Source: Verrucomicrobiota bacterium (GTDB taxonomy: Bacteria; Verrucomicrobiota; Verrucomicrobiia; Verrucomicrobiales; DEV007). Taken from it: a DNA stretch of 47,013 bases. Under the pieces are notes generated by a model. The model was given only the letters and a program-made list of their open reading frames with translations. It did no database searches and was not told where the DNA came from. Numbering within the stretch: position 1 is the first letter of the stretch; every line of letters starts with the position of its first letter. This document shows positions 26,004-33,693 of this stretch, in pieces. The stretch lies in assembly GCA_024277195.1 (NCBI GenBank), contig JAJRVS010000009.1, positions 1 to 47,013 on the forward strand, read 5' to 3'. The translations under genes were made by a program, and so were the position numbers.

Positions 26004-26612
26004 TTAGCTTGCAGGTGTCCACCAGTCATCCAGCAAACGCTGCAGATGTTTTGCTTTTGTTGCATTTTTTTCAATCAAATTTTGTGTTTCCCGCGCGTCC
26101 CGATTCAGATCAAAAAGCGCTGATCCAGAAAGGTAATTTCCCCATGCCTTGCCGCCTTTAACGTGAGGCACAATCAATTTGAAAGCCCCCTGCCTCACCC
26201 AGCGGTAGGCGATATCACGCTCCGGATGCCGAAGTGACGTCGCGTCGCCAGGAAATATTTCACCAAAGACTGCCCGTTCCGGATCCAGTTTTTCCAGACC
26301 TTTGGCTGAAGGCAGTAAATCAATGCCCGGCAAGTCTTTAGCCCGATCAGCCAAGCCCGTTGCCCTCAACAAAGTCGCCAACGATGGACTGCACACACTG
26401 GTTGGCACATAGCCATTCACATAGCGCGCCGACTTCGACGCCAGCCTATCGATATTCGGAGTCTGCACTTGCGCGTTGCCCATGAAGCCAAAATCCCGAT
26501 AGGTCTGGTCATCAGCGATAATCATCACGATGTTGGGTTTTTCGGTGGCAGCCTCAAGCAAGCAAATACTGCAAAATAACGCCAATAAAACGCACGGCAA
26601 AATCTGCTTCAT
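26004..26612 (-). pseudogene. internally deleted sulfatase remnant
   Basis: A 202-residue in-frame product with a normal signal peptide and sulfatase N-terminus (MIIADDQTYRDFGFMGN), running to the maturation motif at residues 74-78. That motif reads CSPSL rather than CSPSR. At about residues 82-84 (near 26361-26369) the sequence jumps straight to the C-terminal region (RATGLADRAKDLPGIDLLP, RWVRQGAFKLI, ALFDLNRDARETQNL). The middle, including the second metal site and substrate pocket, is absent, some 250-300 residues by comparison with its neighbours. Catalysis is not expected. The frame is open upstream through a palindromic repeat to 26831, but that extension is repeat-derived and I exclude it. 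Confidence 0.82.
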
Positions 26613-26827
26613 TAGAATTATAGCCCCAAGGGGGCGACGCCATGTCAGCCCAGGGCAGAGCCCTGGGTTGGACAATGGTTTATCATTCAGCCCCATAGGG
26701 GCGGCACTATTCTCAAACGATGCTAGGGCCACCCCTTTGGGGCTAATTAATTTCTTACCCACAGCCCTAGGGCAGAGCCCTGGGCTGGCATAGAGTTGGC
26801 CATTCAGGCCTATAGCGATCAAGGCCA
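26613..26827. repeat. cluster of palindromic intergenic repeats (copy 2)
   Basis: Palindromes CAGCCCAGGGCAGAGCCCTGG (26645-26665) and CAGCCCTAGGGCAGAGCCCTGGGCTGG (26762-26788), plus GCCCCAAGGGGGC and GCCCCATAGGGGC type units, fill the space between two sulfatase genes. They belong to the same family as the cluster at 5.6-5.9 kb. In one frame they are open and would add 73 spurious residues to the gutted sulfatase. Confidence 0.75.
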
Positions 26828-28621
26828 TCATCGCTCCACCCTCCTTAACCAGATCTGATTCAAGCGCATCAACTCGTCCCCATCAATTTCCGAAACCTCT
26901 GCTTTTAACTTCACATTCCCTTCAACCAGCTTCAATGTCCCTATCACTTTGCGCTCAAAAACCTCCCCATTACCTGTTGGCACTACTTTGAAATAAAGTC
27001 TCGACTGCCCTGCAGTAAATCTCAGTGTCCCTCCCATCTTTACCGGAGAACAACCGTAGGCAATCGTCACTTCGTAGAGCCCCGATTTCAGCACGTCCAG
27101 ATCCCACTCCGCATATTCCCCCGGCACTTTCCACCCGTCGATGGTATCCCAATCATAACCATCAAAAGTATACTGCACATTTTCCCCTTCCCACTTCGCC
27201 CAACTAGGCTGAATCTCGACCGGGTTCTCCTCCACATTGCCAACCGGAATCGGCGCCGGATGATAATCCACCCCGTCCGTCACATCATTAAACCAGCGCA
27301 CGAACTCCTTACGCAGACGCTCAACCTGTTGCGGTTCTTTACTAAGCAAATTTTTCGTCTCGCCCGGATCTTTCTCCAGATCAAACAGCTTCCACTTCGA
27401 AGCACTCGGCTCTGCCTTGGCTCCAAAAATCCCCACCAATTTCCAGCGCTGATCACTCACGCTCCAACGCCGATCCGGATTCGGAAAATAACGGTCCCAG
27501 GTGTGATACACATACTCATGATGGCTCTTTCCCTTGCCACTCTCCAGTAGCGGAACCAGACTTTTTCCATCGATCTTCCGATCCTGCGGAAGCGGCACGC
27601 CGGCCAGTTCACAAAAAGTCGGCAGCATATCCACGTGGGATGCCTGGGCCTCAACCATTCCACCTGCAGGGAAATGTCCCGGCCAACGAACAAACAATGG
27701 CGACCGCACCCCTCCCTCATAAGTTTGTGACTTATACCCCTTCAAGCCCGCCTTGTAATGCCGGCTCACTCCGCCGTTGTCACTCATGAACAGAACTACG
27801 GTGTCTTTTCGCAAACCCAGCTGATCTATTTTTTCAAACAAGCGTCCCAGATTGATGTCGATACGCTCAACCAAGCCGTAAATTCTCGCATCACGCAACT
27901 CCAGACCTTTTCCTAAATATTTCTCAATCAACTTATCTCCCTCAGGCTGATCAAAATGCGACGTGTCCAAAAGAAAAGGCGAATGCGGCGCGTTGTAAGC
28001 CAGATAGCAAAAAAACTTTTCCTTCTTTTCATGACTCGCCTCAATGAAATCCATCGCCGCATCGGTGAACAAATCCGTTACATACCCACGTGCCTCGACG
28101 GGTTTGCCATTGTGATAAATCTGATCCGGAAACTGGTACCTCTCAAGGTGCCCGTGATAGTGACCAAGAAATTCATCGAAGCCGCGCTGGTTCGGCTGGA
28201 AGCCATGATACTTACCCAAATGCCATTTACCAAAAATACCCGTCCTGTAACCTGCTGTTTTTAACAACTGCGCCACCGTGATTTCTTTCTTGCCCAAAGT
28301 ATCCCCACCGAATCGGGTATTATACAGCCCCGTGCGCAGATAATACCGCCCCGTCATCAAGCCCGCTCGTGTCGGCGCACACACCGGCGCGCAATAATAA
28401 CGTGAAAACTGAACCCCTTCGCGCGCCAGACGATCCATGTTCGGTGTCTCGATATCAGGATTGCCGGAGATACCCGTATCCCAATAACCCTGGTCATCCG
28501 TCACAATCAAAACAATGTTCGGCTGCCCGGTTGCGGCGACAGACAACTGAACTCCATTCGCCAAAATGCCAAGTATCAAAATGGCAACGTGACCTTGGAC
28601 AAATTGAAATAGTTTACTCAT
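26828..28621 (-). CDS. secreted type I sulfatase with C-terminal beta-sandwich
   Basis: A 597-residue arylsulfatase-type enzyme. A signal peptide (to about residue 30) precedes TDDQGYWDTG (metal Asp pair) and the maturation motif CAPTR at residues 81-85. GKWHLGKYHGFQPNQRGFDEF and FMSDNGGVSRH are further conserved blocks. After the usual C-terminal sulfatase strand (WKLVGIFG, LFDLEKDPGETKNLL), an extra ~90-residue beta-rich region (LKSGLYEVTIAYGCSPVKMGG, FERKVIGTLKLVEGNVKL) looks like a carbohydrate-binding sandwich. I chose the ATG at 28621 since 20 upstream codons are open but add no signal-like sequence. It is divergent from a XylR-like regulator 83 bp away, a likely controller. Confidence 0.93.
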   Translation of the reverse strand: MSKLFQFVQGHVAILILGILANGVQLSVAATGQPNIVLIVTDDQGYWDTGISGNPDIETPNMDRLAREGVQFSRYYCAPVCAPTRAGLMTGRYYLRTGLYNTRFGGDTLGKKEITVAQLLKTAGYRTGIFGKWHLGKYHGFQPNQRGFDEFLGHYHGHLERYQFPDQIYHNGKPVEARGYVTDLFTDAAMDFIEASHEKKEKFFCYLAYNAPHSPFLLDTSHFDQPEGDKLIEKYLGKGLELRDARIYGLVERIDINLGRLFEKIDQLGLRKDTVVLFMSDNGGVSRHYKAGLKGYKSQTYEGGVRSPLFVRWPGHFPAGGMVEAQASHVDMLPTFCELAGVPLPQDRKIDGKSLVPLLESGKGKSHHEYVYHTWDRYFPNPDRRWSVSDQRWKLVGIFGAKAEPSASKWKLFDLEKDPGETKNLLSKEPQQVERLRKEFVRWFNDVTDGVDYHPAPIPVGNVEENPVEIQPSWAKWEGENVQYTFDGYDWDTIDGWKVPGEYAEWDLDVLKSGLYEVTIAYGCSPVKMGGTLRFTAGQSRLYFKVVPTGNGEVFERKVIGTLKLVEGNVKLKAEVSEIDGDELMRLNQIWLRRVER

Positions 28622-28704
28622 GAAGTGGGGGGCTTTCGACTTGCAGAACCTCACTACAAAGCGATACTCCCACAATAGCAATTTAACCCCTAGTTCGTAG
28701 CATT
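28622..28704. promoter_or_regulatory. divergent promoter region sulfatase/regulator
   Basis: The 83 bp between the divergent starts must contain both promoters unless transcription enters from elsewhere. I see no convincing -35/-10 pair or strong palindromic operator by eye. Confidence 0.4.
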
Positions 28705-29925
28705 TTGTCCAAAATCGCCCCCCAAGCTCATCTTCGTATTGGAGTCGCCTTGCAATCAGGCCCCAGTTACGCCGTCGAGATCTTCCAAGGCATCGTCGAT
28801 TTTTCCCGCAAAGTAGGTAACTGGCAGCTCGAAGTGGACAGTGATTTTCATTTCGGCCCCCGACCCGTCGGCCTTGATGCCTCTTGGAAAGGCGACGGCA
28901 TCATTACCCTCAGCGGTGAGAACCGCATCCTCGACGCCGAATGGTTGAAAAAATCCGCCATTCCAGTCGTCAACGCCACCGGATGGTTCGACGAATACCC
29001 CGGAGCGCCGATCATCTTCTGGGACGACACCCAGATCGCCCAACTGGCCGCCGAGCATCTGGTCAGTCTCGGGCTCGACCGTTTTGCCTATTTCGGTCCG
29101 CAACGCTTCGAACCCGCCCATCGACGCGCACGAACCTTCCGCCAACTGCTCGAACAAGCCGGCAAATCCTGTCAACTCTTTGAGTGGACCGAACAACACA
29201 TGCCCGATGTGGTGGTACGCAACCGAAAGGATTGGCGCAGCGCGATCAACTTCATCCAACAATCACTGCAGCAAGTCGAACTGCCCGCCGGCATCCTTGC
29301 CAATACCGACGTCACCGGATCACTGGTCACCCAGGCTGCCGAAGAAATGGGTCTACGCTGCCCGGATGAAATCGCCATCATGAGCATCTGGAACGATAAA
29401 ATGGTCTGCGAATCCAGCCACCCGCCACTGACCAGTATCGAGATCGATTACCATCAATTTGGTTATGACGCCGCCACCATCCTGCACCGCATGGTCAGTG
29501 AACCCGGCTACCGCCCCCCCGACATCACCCGCAGCGGCGGACGCAAACTGGTGCGACGCGAATCCACCGACTACCTCTCCTTTGACGATCCGCTCATCGC
29601 CACCGCCCTGCGCCACATCCGCCAATACGCCCTGCAGCGACCGATGTCTGTCAGCGAGGTGATCGATCTCATCCCCATGTCCCGCAGCAGCTTCACCTCC
29701 CGTTTCAAAAACGCCGTCGGCCACAGCGCCAAATCAGAAATCACCCGCGTGCGCCTTGAGCAAGTAAAAAAACTCCTCCAGCAAAGTGACTGGACGATCA
29801 CCCGCATCGCCGAAGAGTGCGGCTTCGACTCCAGCCAGGATCTATCGCGCTTGTTCCGCAAGCAGCTCGGGCACACACCATCGCAATTCAGAGCATCAGC
29901 AATGTCATCGGCTACCTCCAGATGA
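28705..29925 (+). CDS. XylR-type transcription regulator (LacI-like sensor + AraC HTH)
   Basis: A 406-residue sugar-responsive regulator. The N-terminal two-thirds is a periplasmic-binding-protein-like sensor (IGVALQSGPSYAVEIFQGIVDFSR, AEHLVSLGLDRFAYFG, GILANTDVTGSLVTQAAEEMGLRCPDEIAIMS), without a LacI DNA-binding head. The C-terminal ~100 residues are an AraC-type double helix-turn-helix (MSRSSFTSRFKNAVGHS, ITRIAEECGFDSSQDLSRLFRKQLGHTPSQFR). This is the D-xylose XylR architecture. TTG is used as start because no ATG occurs in frame before the sensor core. Divergence from the sulfatase gene suggests it senses a released monosaccharide and activates sulfatase expression, which is inference. 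Confidence 0.9.
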   Translation: MSKIAPQAHLRIGVALQSGPSYAVEIFQGIVDFSRKVGNWQLEVDSDFHFGPRPVGLDASWKGDGIITLSGENRILDAEWLKKSAIPVVNATGWFDEYPGAPIIFWDDTQIAQLAAEHLVSLGLDRFAYFGPQRFEPAHRRARTFRQLLEQAGKSCQLFEWTEQHMPDVVVRNRKDWRSAINFIQQSLQQVELPAGILANTDVTGSLVTQAAEEMGLRCPDEIAIMSIWNDKMVCESSHPPLTSIEIDYHQFGYDAATILHRMVSEPGYRPPDITRSGGRKLVRRESTDYLSFDDPLIATALRHIRQYALQRPMSVSEVIDLIPMSRSSFTSRFKNAVGHSAKSEITRVRLEQVKKLLQQSDWTITRIAEECGFDSSQDLSRLFRKQLGHTPSQFRASAMSSATSR

Positions 29926-29942
29926 ATGACCAGATTGGTCAT
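29926..29942. terminator. short hairpin between convergent genes
   Basis: ATGACCA-GAT-TGGTCAT is a perfect 7 bp stem lying immediately after the regulator's stop and overlapping the antitoxin stop. It lacks a T tract, so a terminator role is only possible. Confidence 0.35.
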
Positions 29943-30166
29943 GCCGTCTTGTGACTTACCACCTCCTTGAGTTCATCCAAACTCAGCCCCTTGACGACTC
30001 CCTCCCTGAGCTCCCTTGAACGACGCTCTATCGTGACTTGCTCTTCCGCGCTTAGCTCCTCCATCTCATCAAGGCTCTCAAGCAGTTTTTTGGTGAGATA
30101 AGTTCGATCAGTCCTCGGTAGGTCGAGGGCATCGCTAATGAGCTCTGTAACAGTGGACATGTTCAT
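29939..30166 (-). CDS. orphan addiction-module antitoxin-like protein
   Basis: A 75-residue protein with the pattern of the unstable antitoxin/addiction-module component family: an N-terminal amphipathic helix (ISDALDLPRTDRTYLTKKLLESLDE) and a C-terminal ERRSRELREGVVKGLSLDELKEVV segment. In complete modules a RelE/ParE-type toxin gene follows immediately. Here the next sequence downstream is the convergent regulator, whose stop is 13 bp away, so no toxin is present. The start lies 4 bp beyond the stop of a recombinase fragment, consistent with remains of a mobile segment. Confidence 0.75.
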   Translation of the reverse strand: MNMSTVTELISDALDLPRTDRTYLTKKLLESLDEMEELSAEEQVTIERRSRELREGVVKGLSLDELKEVVSHKTA

Positions 30167-30169
30167 AGA

Positions 30170-30292
30170 TTAAACGACATTTTTTTGTTTGTCTATATTT
30201 TCCGCCAGATGACATCGCGCATGATTTACCGTCAAGTGCGGGATGCTCACATCGGTGTGAATGGTCGTGGTCTCTGAGCGCCAGTGACCTAA
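30170..30292 (-). pseudogene. 3' end of a tyrosine recombinase/integrase
   Basis: Forty codons ending in TAA read LGHWRSETTTIHTDVSI then PHLTVNHARC. This matches the C-terminal LGHxxxxTTxIYTHV motif of phage-type tyrosine recombinases. The nucleophile Tyr position is His (codon at 30257-30259), one base from Tyr. A TGA at 30293-30295 lies directly upstream, just after the endonuclease stop, so nothing of the N-terminal or core catalytic region remains. It is too short to be a standalone gene. Confidence 0.6.
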
Positions 30293-30296
30293 TCAC

Positions 30297-31148
30297 TCAC
30301 AGCTCTCTTACATCATAAGTCGTCACCACCGGTCGATGATCCCTCCATCCCGGCACCTTGGCAAAACGCGGGGCCAGATCCACCATGCCTGAACTTTGTT
30401 CCATCACCTTCATTGCCTGCGGGTGATGAAAAACATGGTCAATCCGAGTATGAGCATAATAAGTTTCCCCTATCGAAATCGTGCCGTCGGATAAAACGCT
30501 CATCACTTCACGATAGAGAACATCTCCCTCCACCGTCAAATCCGGATCAAAGTTATAATTCAAATCTCCCGCCATGATCCGAACCGCCTCATTCCTCTCA
30601 CTCATCCAGGACACCGCAGCTTTGATATTATCCACCGTAACGTCCATCCCGCGTGCCGGATGTGGCGAGTGAACACCCAGAATGAAAATATCCCGATCAT
30701 CCTCGCCTTGAAAACAAACTCCGATCATTGATCTACCACCAGCCATCCGTGTCTCTACTTCAGCTCCCGACCATCTTGATAGAACTGCCAGAATCTGATC
30801 ATGTCCTGTTTCCACCGTCTTGGCACACCAATTGCTTCCCAACTTCCGGGCAATCTCTTCAGCCTGCTGCACCGAATTCAGTTCCTGCAGCACCACCACT
30901 TGAGCCTGTAAAGGCTGCAACACCGATGCAATTCTCTCCATATCCAGATCCTTAGCATTTTTGTTTTTGACTGGGGCGAAATAGCCCACATTCCACGTCA
31001 CCAAACGCAACTCATCCAGAGCCAATTCACTCACCTCAAACCGTTGCGCCGGCCGCCACCAAGCCCATCCACTGACCGCAGAACAAAAAAACAATACTGC
31101 CAACAACAGCACTCGCTTCCCCCTCAGTAATTTCCTCATCATATTCAT
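30297..31148 (-). CDS. endonuclease/exonuclease/phosphatase family protein, exported
   Basis: A 283-residue protein with an N-terminal signal or anchor (LLLAVLFFCSAVSGWAWW) and the EEP fold. Visible catalytic blocks are VTWNVG, VVLQELN (Glu ligand), GDLNYN (Asp-Asn), RIDHVF and the final RDHRPV His. EEP enzymes cleave phosphodiesters, so an exported form may be a nuclease or phosphodiesterase. The start overlaps the stop of the upstream DUF1648-like gene by 4 bp, suggesting the two were translationally coupled before that gene acquired its stop. Confidence 0.85.
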   Translation of the reverse strand: MNMMRKLLRGKRVLLLAVLFFCSAVSGWAWWRPAQRFEVSELALDELRLVTWNVGYFAPVKNKNAKDLDMERIASVLQPLQAQVVVLQELNSVQQAEEIARKLGSNWCAKTVETGHDQILAVLSRWSGAEVETRMAGGRSMIGVCFQGEDDRDIFILGVHSPHPARGMDVTVDNIKAAVSWMSERNEAVRIMAGDLNYNFDPDLTVEGDVLYREVMSVLSDGTISIGETYYAHTRIDHVFHHPQAMKVMEQSSGMVDLAPRFAKVPGWRDHRPVVTTYDVREL

Positions 31149-31675
31149 AAGCCCATCTCCCTTCGGCTGCCTTGCTGCTCTTCACCTCCCTCTTCCGGCA
31201 CCCGGAATATCCAATAAATCCTCACCGTCCAATACACAGAATAAATCATGATGAAAACAAAGGGCGGCCAGAACAAATCCCCACGCAACAGAACAGGGTC
31301 CGACAAGTTCGCCTGTAAGACCAGCAAGCCTACCACAAACATAAAAGTGAATATCAGCACACCAAATTTATAAAGTTCTGTGGACAGCATCGCCATCGCT
31401 TTGCCCCTATTCTCAGTCTTCAGCCAATACTCTTTATTGGGCAAATTGATCCACTTGTCCGGCGTGACCCGTATCAGCCACGGCGAAAAAAATAACGACG
31501 CAAATAACAACACGTCGACCCCCGTCATAATCAAGGCATTGGACTTTGCCTAAGTCCAACCGTTCGGTTCCCCTCCCGCCCCAAAATGAATCGCCATCGT
31601 CTCCGGCCCCACCAACATTACCACCACAGTGAGAACCAAGTTAACCATAAAGCTGATTATAAAGATGTTACGCAT
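31145..31675 (-). pseudogene. DUF1648-like membrane protein split by an in-frame TAG
   Basis: Reading from MRNIFIISF the product has a first membrane helix and the family's AIHFGAGGEPNGWT segment, then TAG at 31550-31552. The same frame continues as AKSNALIMTGVDVLLFASLFF with the recognisable INLPNKEYWL motif and two more membrane helices to 31145. No frameshift is needed. The family usually encodes one continuous ~170-residue protein. Re-initiation at a TTG (31534) could give the 129-residue C-terminal part. I infer a nonsense mutation; a sequencing error or stop readthrough is not excluded. Confidence 0.72.
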
Positions 31676-31922
31676 GCCCTCTCCTTTCCTTTGATTGAGT
31701 AATTTTATCCACAATCGGGAAAATAAAATCATAAGCCGTCACCGTGCCTCCGAACTTTGGGTGGTGCAGTTGAGGGATCAACCACTGCAACCAGGTCAAA
31801 TTCAATCTAAGGATAATTTTGTGAATCAATACCCCGCCGCCAATAATGAAAAACATACCGAAGCCCCTCAGAGCATCGAGAGACAAGAGCTGTTTGGGGG
31901 GATCTTTTTTTCTGTCATTCAT
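31668..31922 (-). pseudogene. truncated DUF5009/HGSNAT-like acyltransferase (5' fragment)
   Basis: The 84-residue product begins like the DUF5009 family related to heparan-alpha-glucosaminide N-acetyltransferase: LLSLDALRGFGMFFIIGGG, a WLIPQLHHPKFGGTVTAYDFIFP block, then an unrelated KITQSKERRGHA tail and stop. Full-length members have about 350-400 residues and around ten membrane helices, so roughly four-fifths is missing. The stop overlaps the start of the DUF1648-like gene by 8 bp. A functional protein is unlikely. Confidence 0.7.
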
Positions 31923-31949
31923 TTTTCACTGCTACCAGTTTTATACCGG

Positions 31950-33428
31950 TCATTCACTTGCCCGCAGGTCATAACAAATCACCCTGCGTCCCGAACCATT
32001 CATCTGATCCTTCTCATGTTGGACGACATACATCAGCCCCTGACTCACCACTGGCAAAGACCAGGTCGAACGAGCCATGAACAACTGGCTCACCTCTTTC
32101 AACTCCACCCCTTTGCTCGATAAATCCAAAATACCAAACGAACCCAGCTCTCCTAACGAATAAAACCGCCCATCTGCTTTCAAGATGCTGCCACGTAGCA
32201 TCTTCATCTTGGATTTGCGCCCACCCATATCAACCTGCCACAGCAAATCCTCCTGCCACATCTCCTTGCCTGAAGCGATTTCATAACAAGCCAACCAGGC
32301 ATCGGGCTCATTCCTACCACGATAAGCAAAAAAGTAGCCATCCTGCTGAACTGGCGTCGTCCAGTGCATACCAAATTCTGGTGACTTCCACACTTCTTTC
32401 CACTTCAGCTTTTCATCCAACTGTATCATCACTCCGCCGCTGACATAACACTCGGAAATATACACTTGGTTATTTTTTACCACCACAGGCGTTGTAGCGT
32501 TCACCGAAGTATACATATCCGCCCGCCACGGAAAAGCGTCGAACAACTTGCCACTATCTGGATCTATGCACAGCAAGCCACCCGTTGGCGGCTTAGTATC
32601 TCCGCCCATCAAGACCAATAGTCTCGGCTTGCCTCGCAGAGTTTTCACCAGCGGTGACGAATAACTCGCGTGCCATTCATGCTGGGTACCCCATACCAGC
32701 TTCCCTGTATGTTGATCAAAAGCCGCCACCGCCAGATCGTTGGCAGCCCCCATGCTCACGATCACCTTACCATCGTAAACTAAAGGACAAGATCCGTGAC
32801 CAAAAAAGTAGTCGGCAATATCAAACTCCGCATCCAAATCCCGTTGCCAAAGTTTTGTTCCAGTTTTTAAATCCAAACAAGTCAGGACCGAGCGCACACC
32901 CATCGTATAAACTTTGCCCTCGCTGATCACCGCACTGCTTCGCGGACCATTGCTGTATCCATAACGATCCCGATACTCCACCGGATAAGAAAAACTCCAA
33001 TACCGCTTACCCGTTTCTGGATCCAGACATTCGATCACCTCCTCATCTTCGATGCGATGAAAATACACCAAGCGTCCCTCAGCGATCACCGGCGAAGTGT
33101 AACCCGTGCCCTTCTCCATTTCCCACACCACCTTCGGCCCACTCTTCGGCCATTTTGCCAATAACTTCGTCTCCCCCGTGGTTGCATCATCATTCGGCCC
33201 CAAAAAACGCGTCCAATCCTGAGTCACCGCTCCTTTAGGCAATGCTTTCGGTGCCGCCTGATACTTCAAACGATCAAAAACCTTAGCCTCTGGCACCGGC
33301 ATATCCACAGGCACTTCAAAGACCTGCGGAACTTTGGGATCTTTGAAAGCCTGGCCTTGCACCTCGAACGGCGATAGGACAACCATTAACAAGCCAAAAA
33401 AAAGAGGGGGTTTCACATTTTTCATCAT
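31950..33428 (-). CDS. secreted PQQ-like beta-propeller protein
   Basis: A 492-residue exported protein. The signal peptide ends near FEVQGQA. The remainder consists of PQQ-type propeller blades (GKRYWSFSYPVEYRDRYGYSNG, LKTGTKLWQRDLDAEFDI, HTGKLVWGTQHEWHASYSSP, ASGKEMWQEDLLWQVDMGG). Such proteins are either alcohol/sugar dehydrogenases or non-enzymatic scaffolds of the outer-membrane assembly type. The paired-Cys and catalytic Asp pattern of true quinoprotein dehydrogenases is not evident, so a scaffold or binding role is equally possible. The start was taken at the first of two adjacent ATGs preceding KNVKPPLFFG. Confidence 0.82.
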   Translation of the reverse strand: MMKNVKPPLFFGLLMVVLSPFEVQGQAFKDPKVPQVFEVPVDMPVPEAKVFDRLKYQAAPKALPKGAVTQDWTRFLGPNDDATTGETKLLAKWPKSGPKVVWEMEKGTGYTSPVIAEGRLVYFHRIEDEEVIECLDPETGKRYWSFSYPVEYRDRYGYSNGPRSSAVISEGKVYTMGVRSVLTCLDLKTGTKLWQRDLDAEFDIADYFFGHGSCPLVYDGKVIVSMGAANDLAVAAFDQHTGKLVWGTQHEWHASYSSPLVKTLRGKPRLLVLMGGDTKPPTGGLLCIDPDSGKLFDAFPWRADMYTSVNATTPVVVKNNQVYISECYVSGGVMIQLDEKLKWKEVWKSPEFGMHWTTPVQQDGYFFAYRGRNEPDAWLACYEIASGKEMWQEDLLWQVDMGGRKSKMKMLRGSILKADGRFYSLGELGSFGILDLSSKGVELKEVSQLFMARSTWSLPVVSQGLMYVVQHEKDQMNGSGRRVICYDLRASE

Positions 33429-33439
33429 CGGCGGCAGCT

Positions 33440-33601
33440 TAAGGGGCGCGACAATTAATAGATACCCCAAAATGCGCAGAATTTTTGATTTCCATCAAGG
33501 CGAAATTCTCGATAATAGCAAGCTATTTGAGAGAATTTGAACGCGGATGGAGATCAAAAAGGCAAGCCGTTTGGGATATTTTATTTTTGTCGCGGCCCTT
33601 A
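33440..33601. mobile_element. MITE-like full-length palindrome with TA flanks
   Basis: A 162 bp segment folds end to end on itself. The 13-nt ends AGGGGCGCGACAA (33442-33454) and TTGTCGCGGCCCT (33587-33599) match with one mismatch and are each bordered by TA (33440-33441 and 33600-33601). Inner matches include TTTTGATTTCCATC with GATGGAGATCAAAA, AAATTCTC with GAGAATTT, and AATAGC with GCTATT around the centre. It has no coding capacity. TA flanks suggest an IS630/Tc1-type non-autonomous element, but no transposase is in view. Confidence 0.6.
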
Positions 33602-33693
33602 CACCGTATTTCAGCAGGACAAAAATGCGAATTTCCTCGGTTCCCATAGCAATGCTTCCTTGATAAATCCCAAATTCCACGTATCCCTTCCCC

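Noticed and set aside
26613-26831. N-terminal extension of the gutted sulfatase
   Set aside because: The added residues come from palindromic repeats. The internal ATG at 26612 opens a standard signal peptide.
29939-30166. Complete toxin-antitoxin module
   Set aside because: Only the antitoxin-like gene is present; the downstream space is 13 bp and then a convergent regulator.
31550-31552. TAG as a recoded amino acid (for example pyrrolysine)
   Set aside because: No recoding machinery or distinctive signal is visible in the window, and a simple nonsense change explains it.
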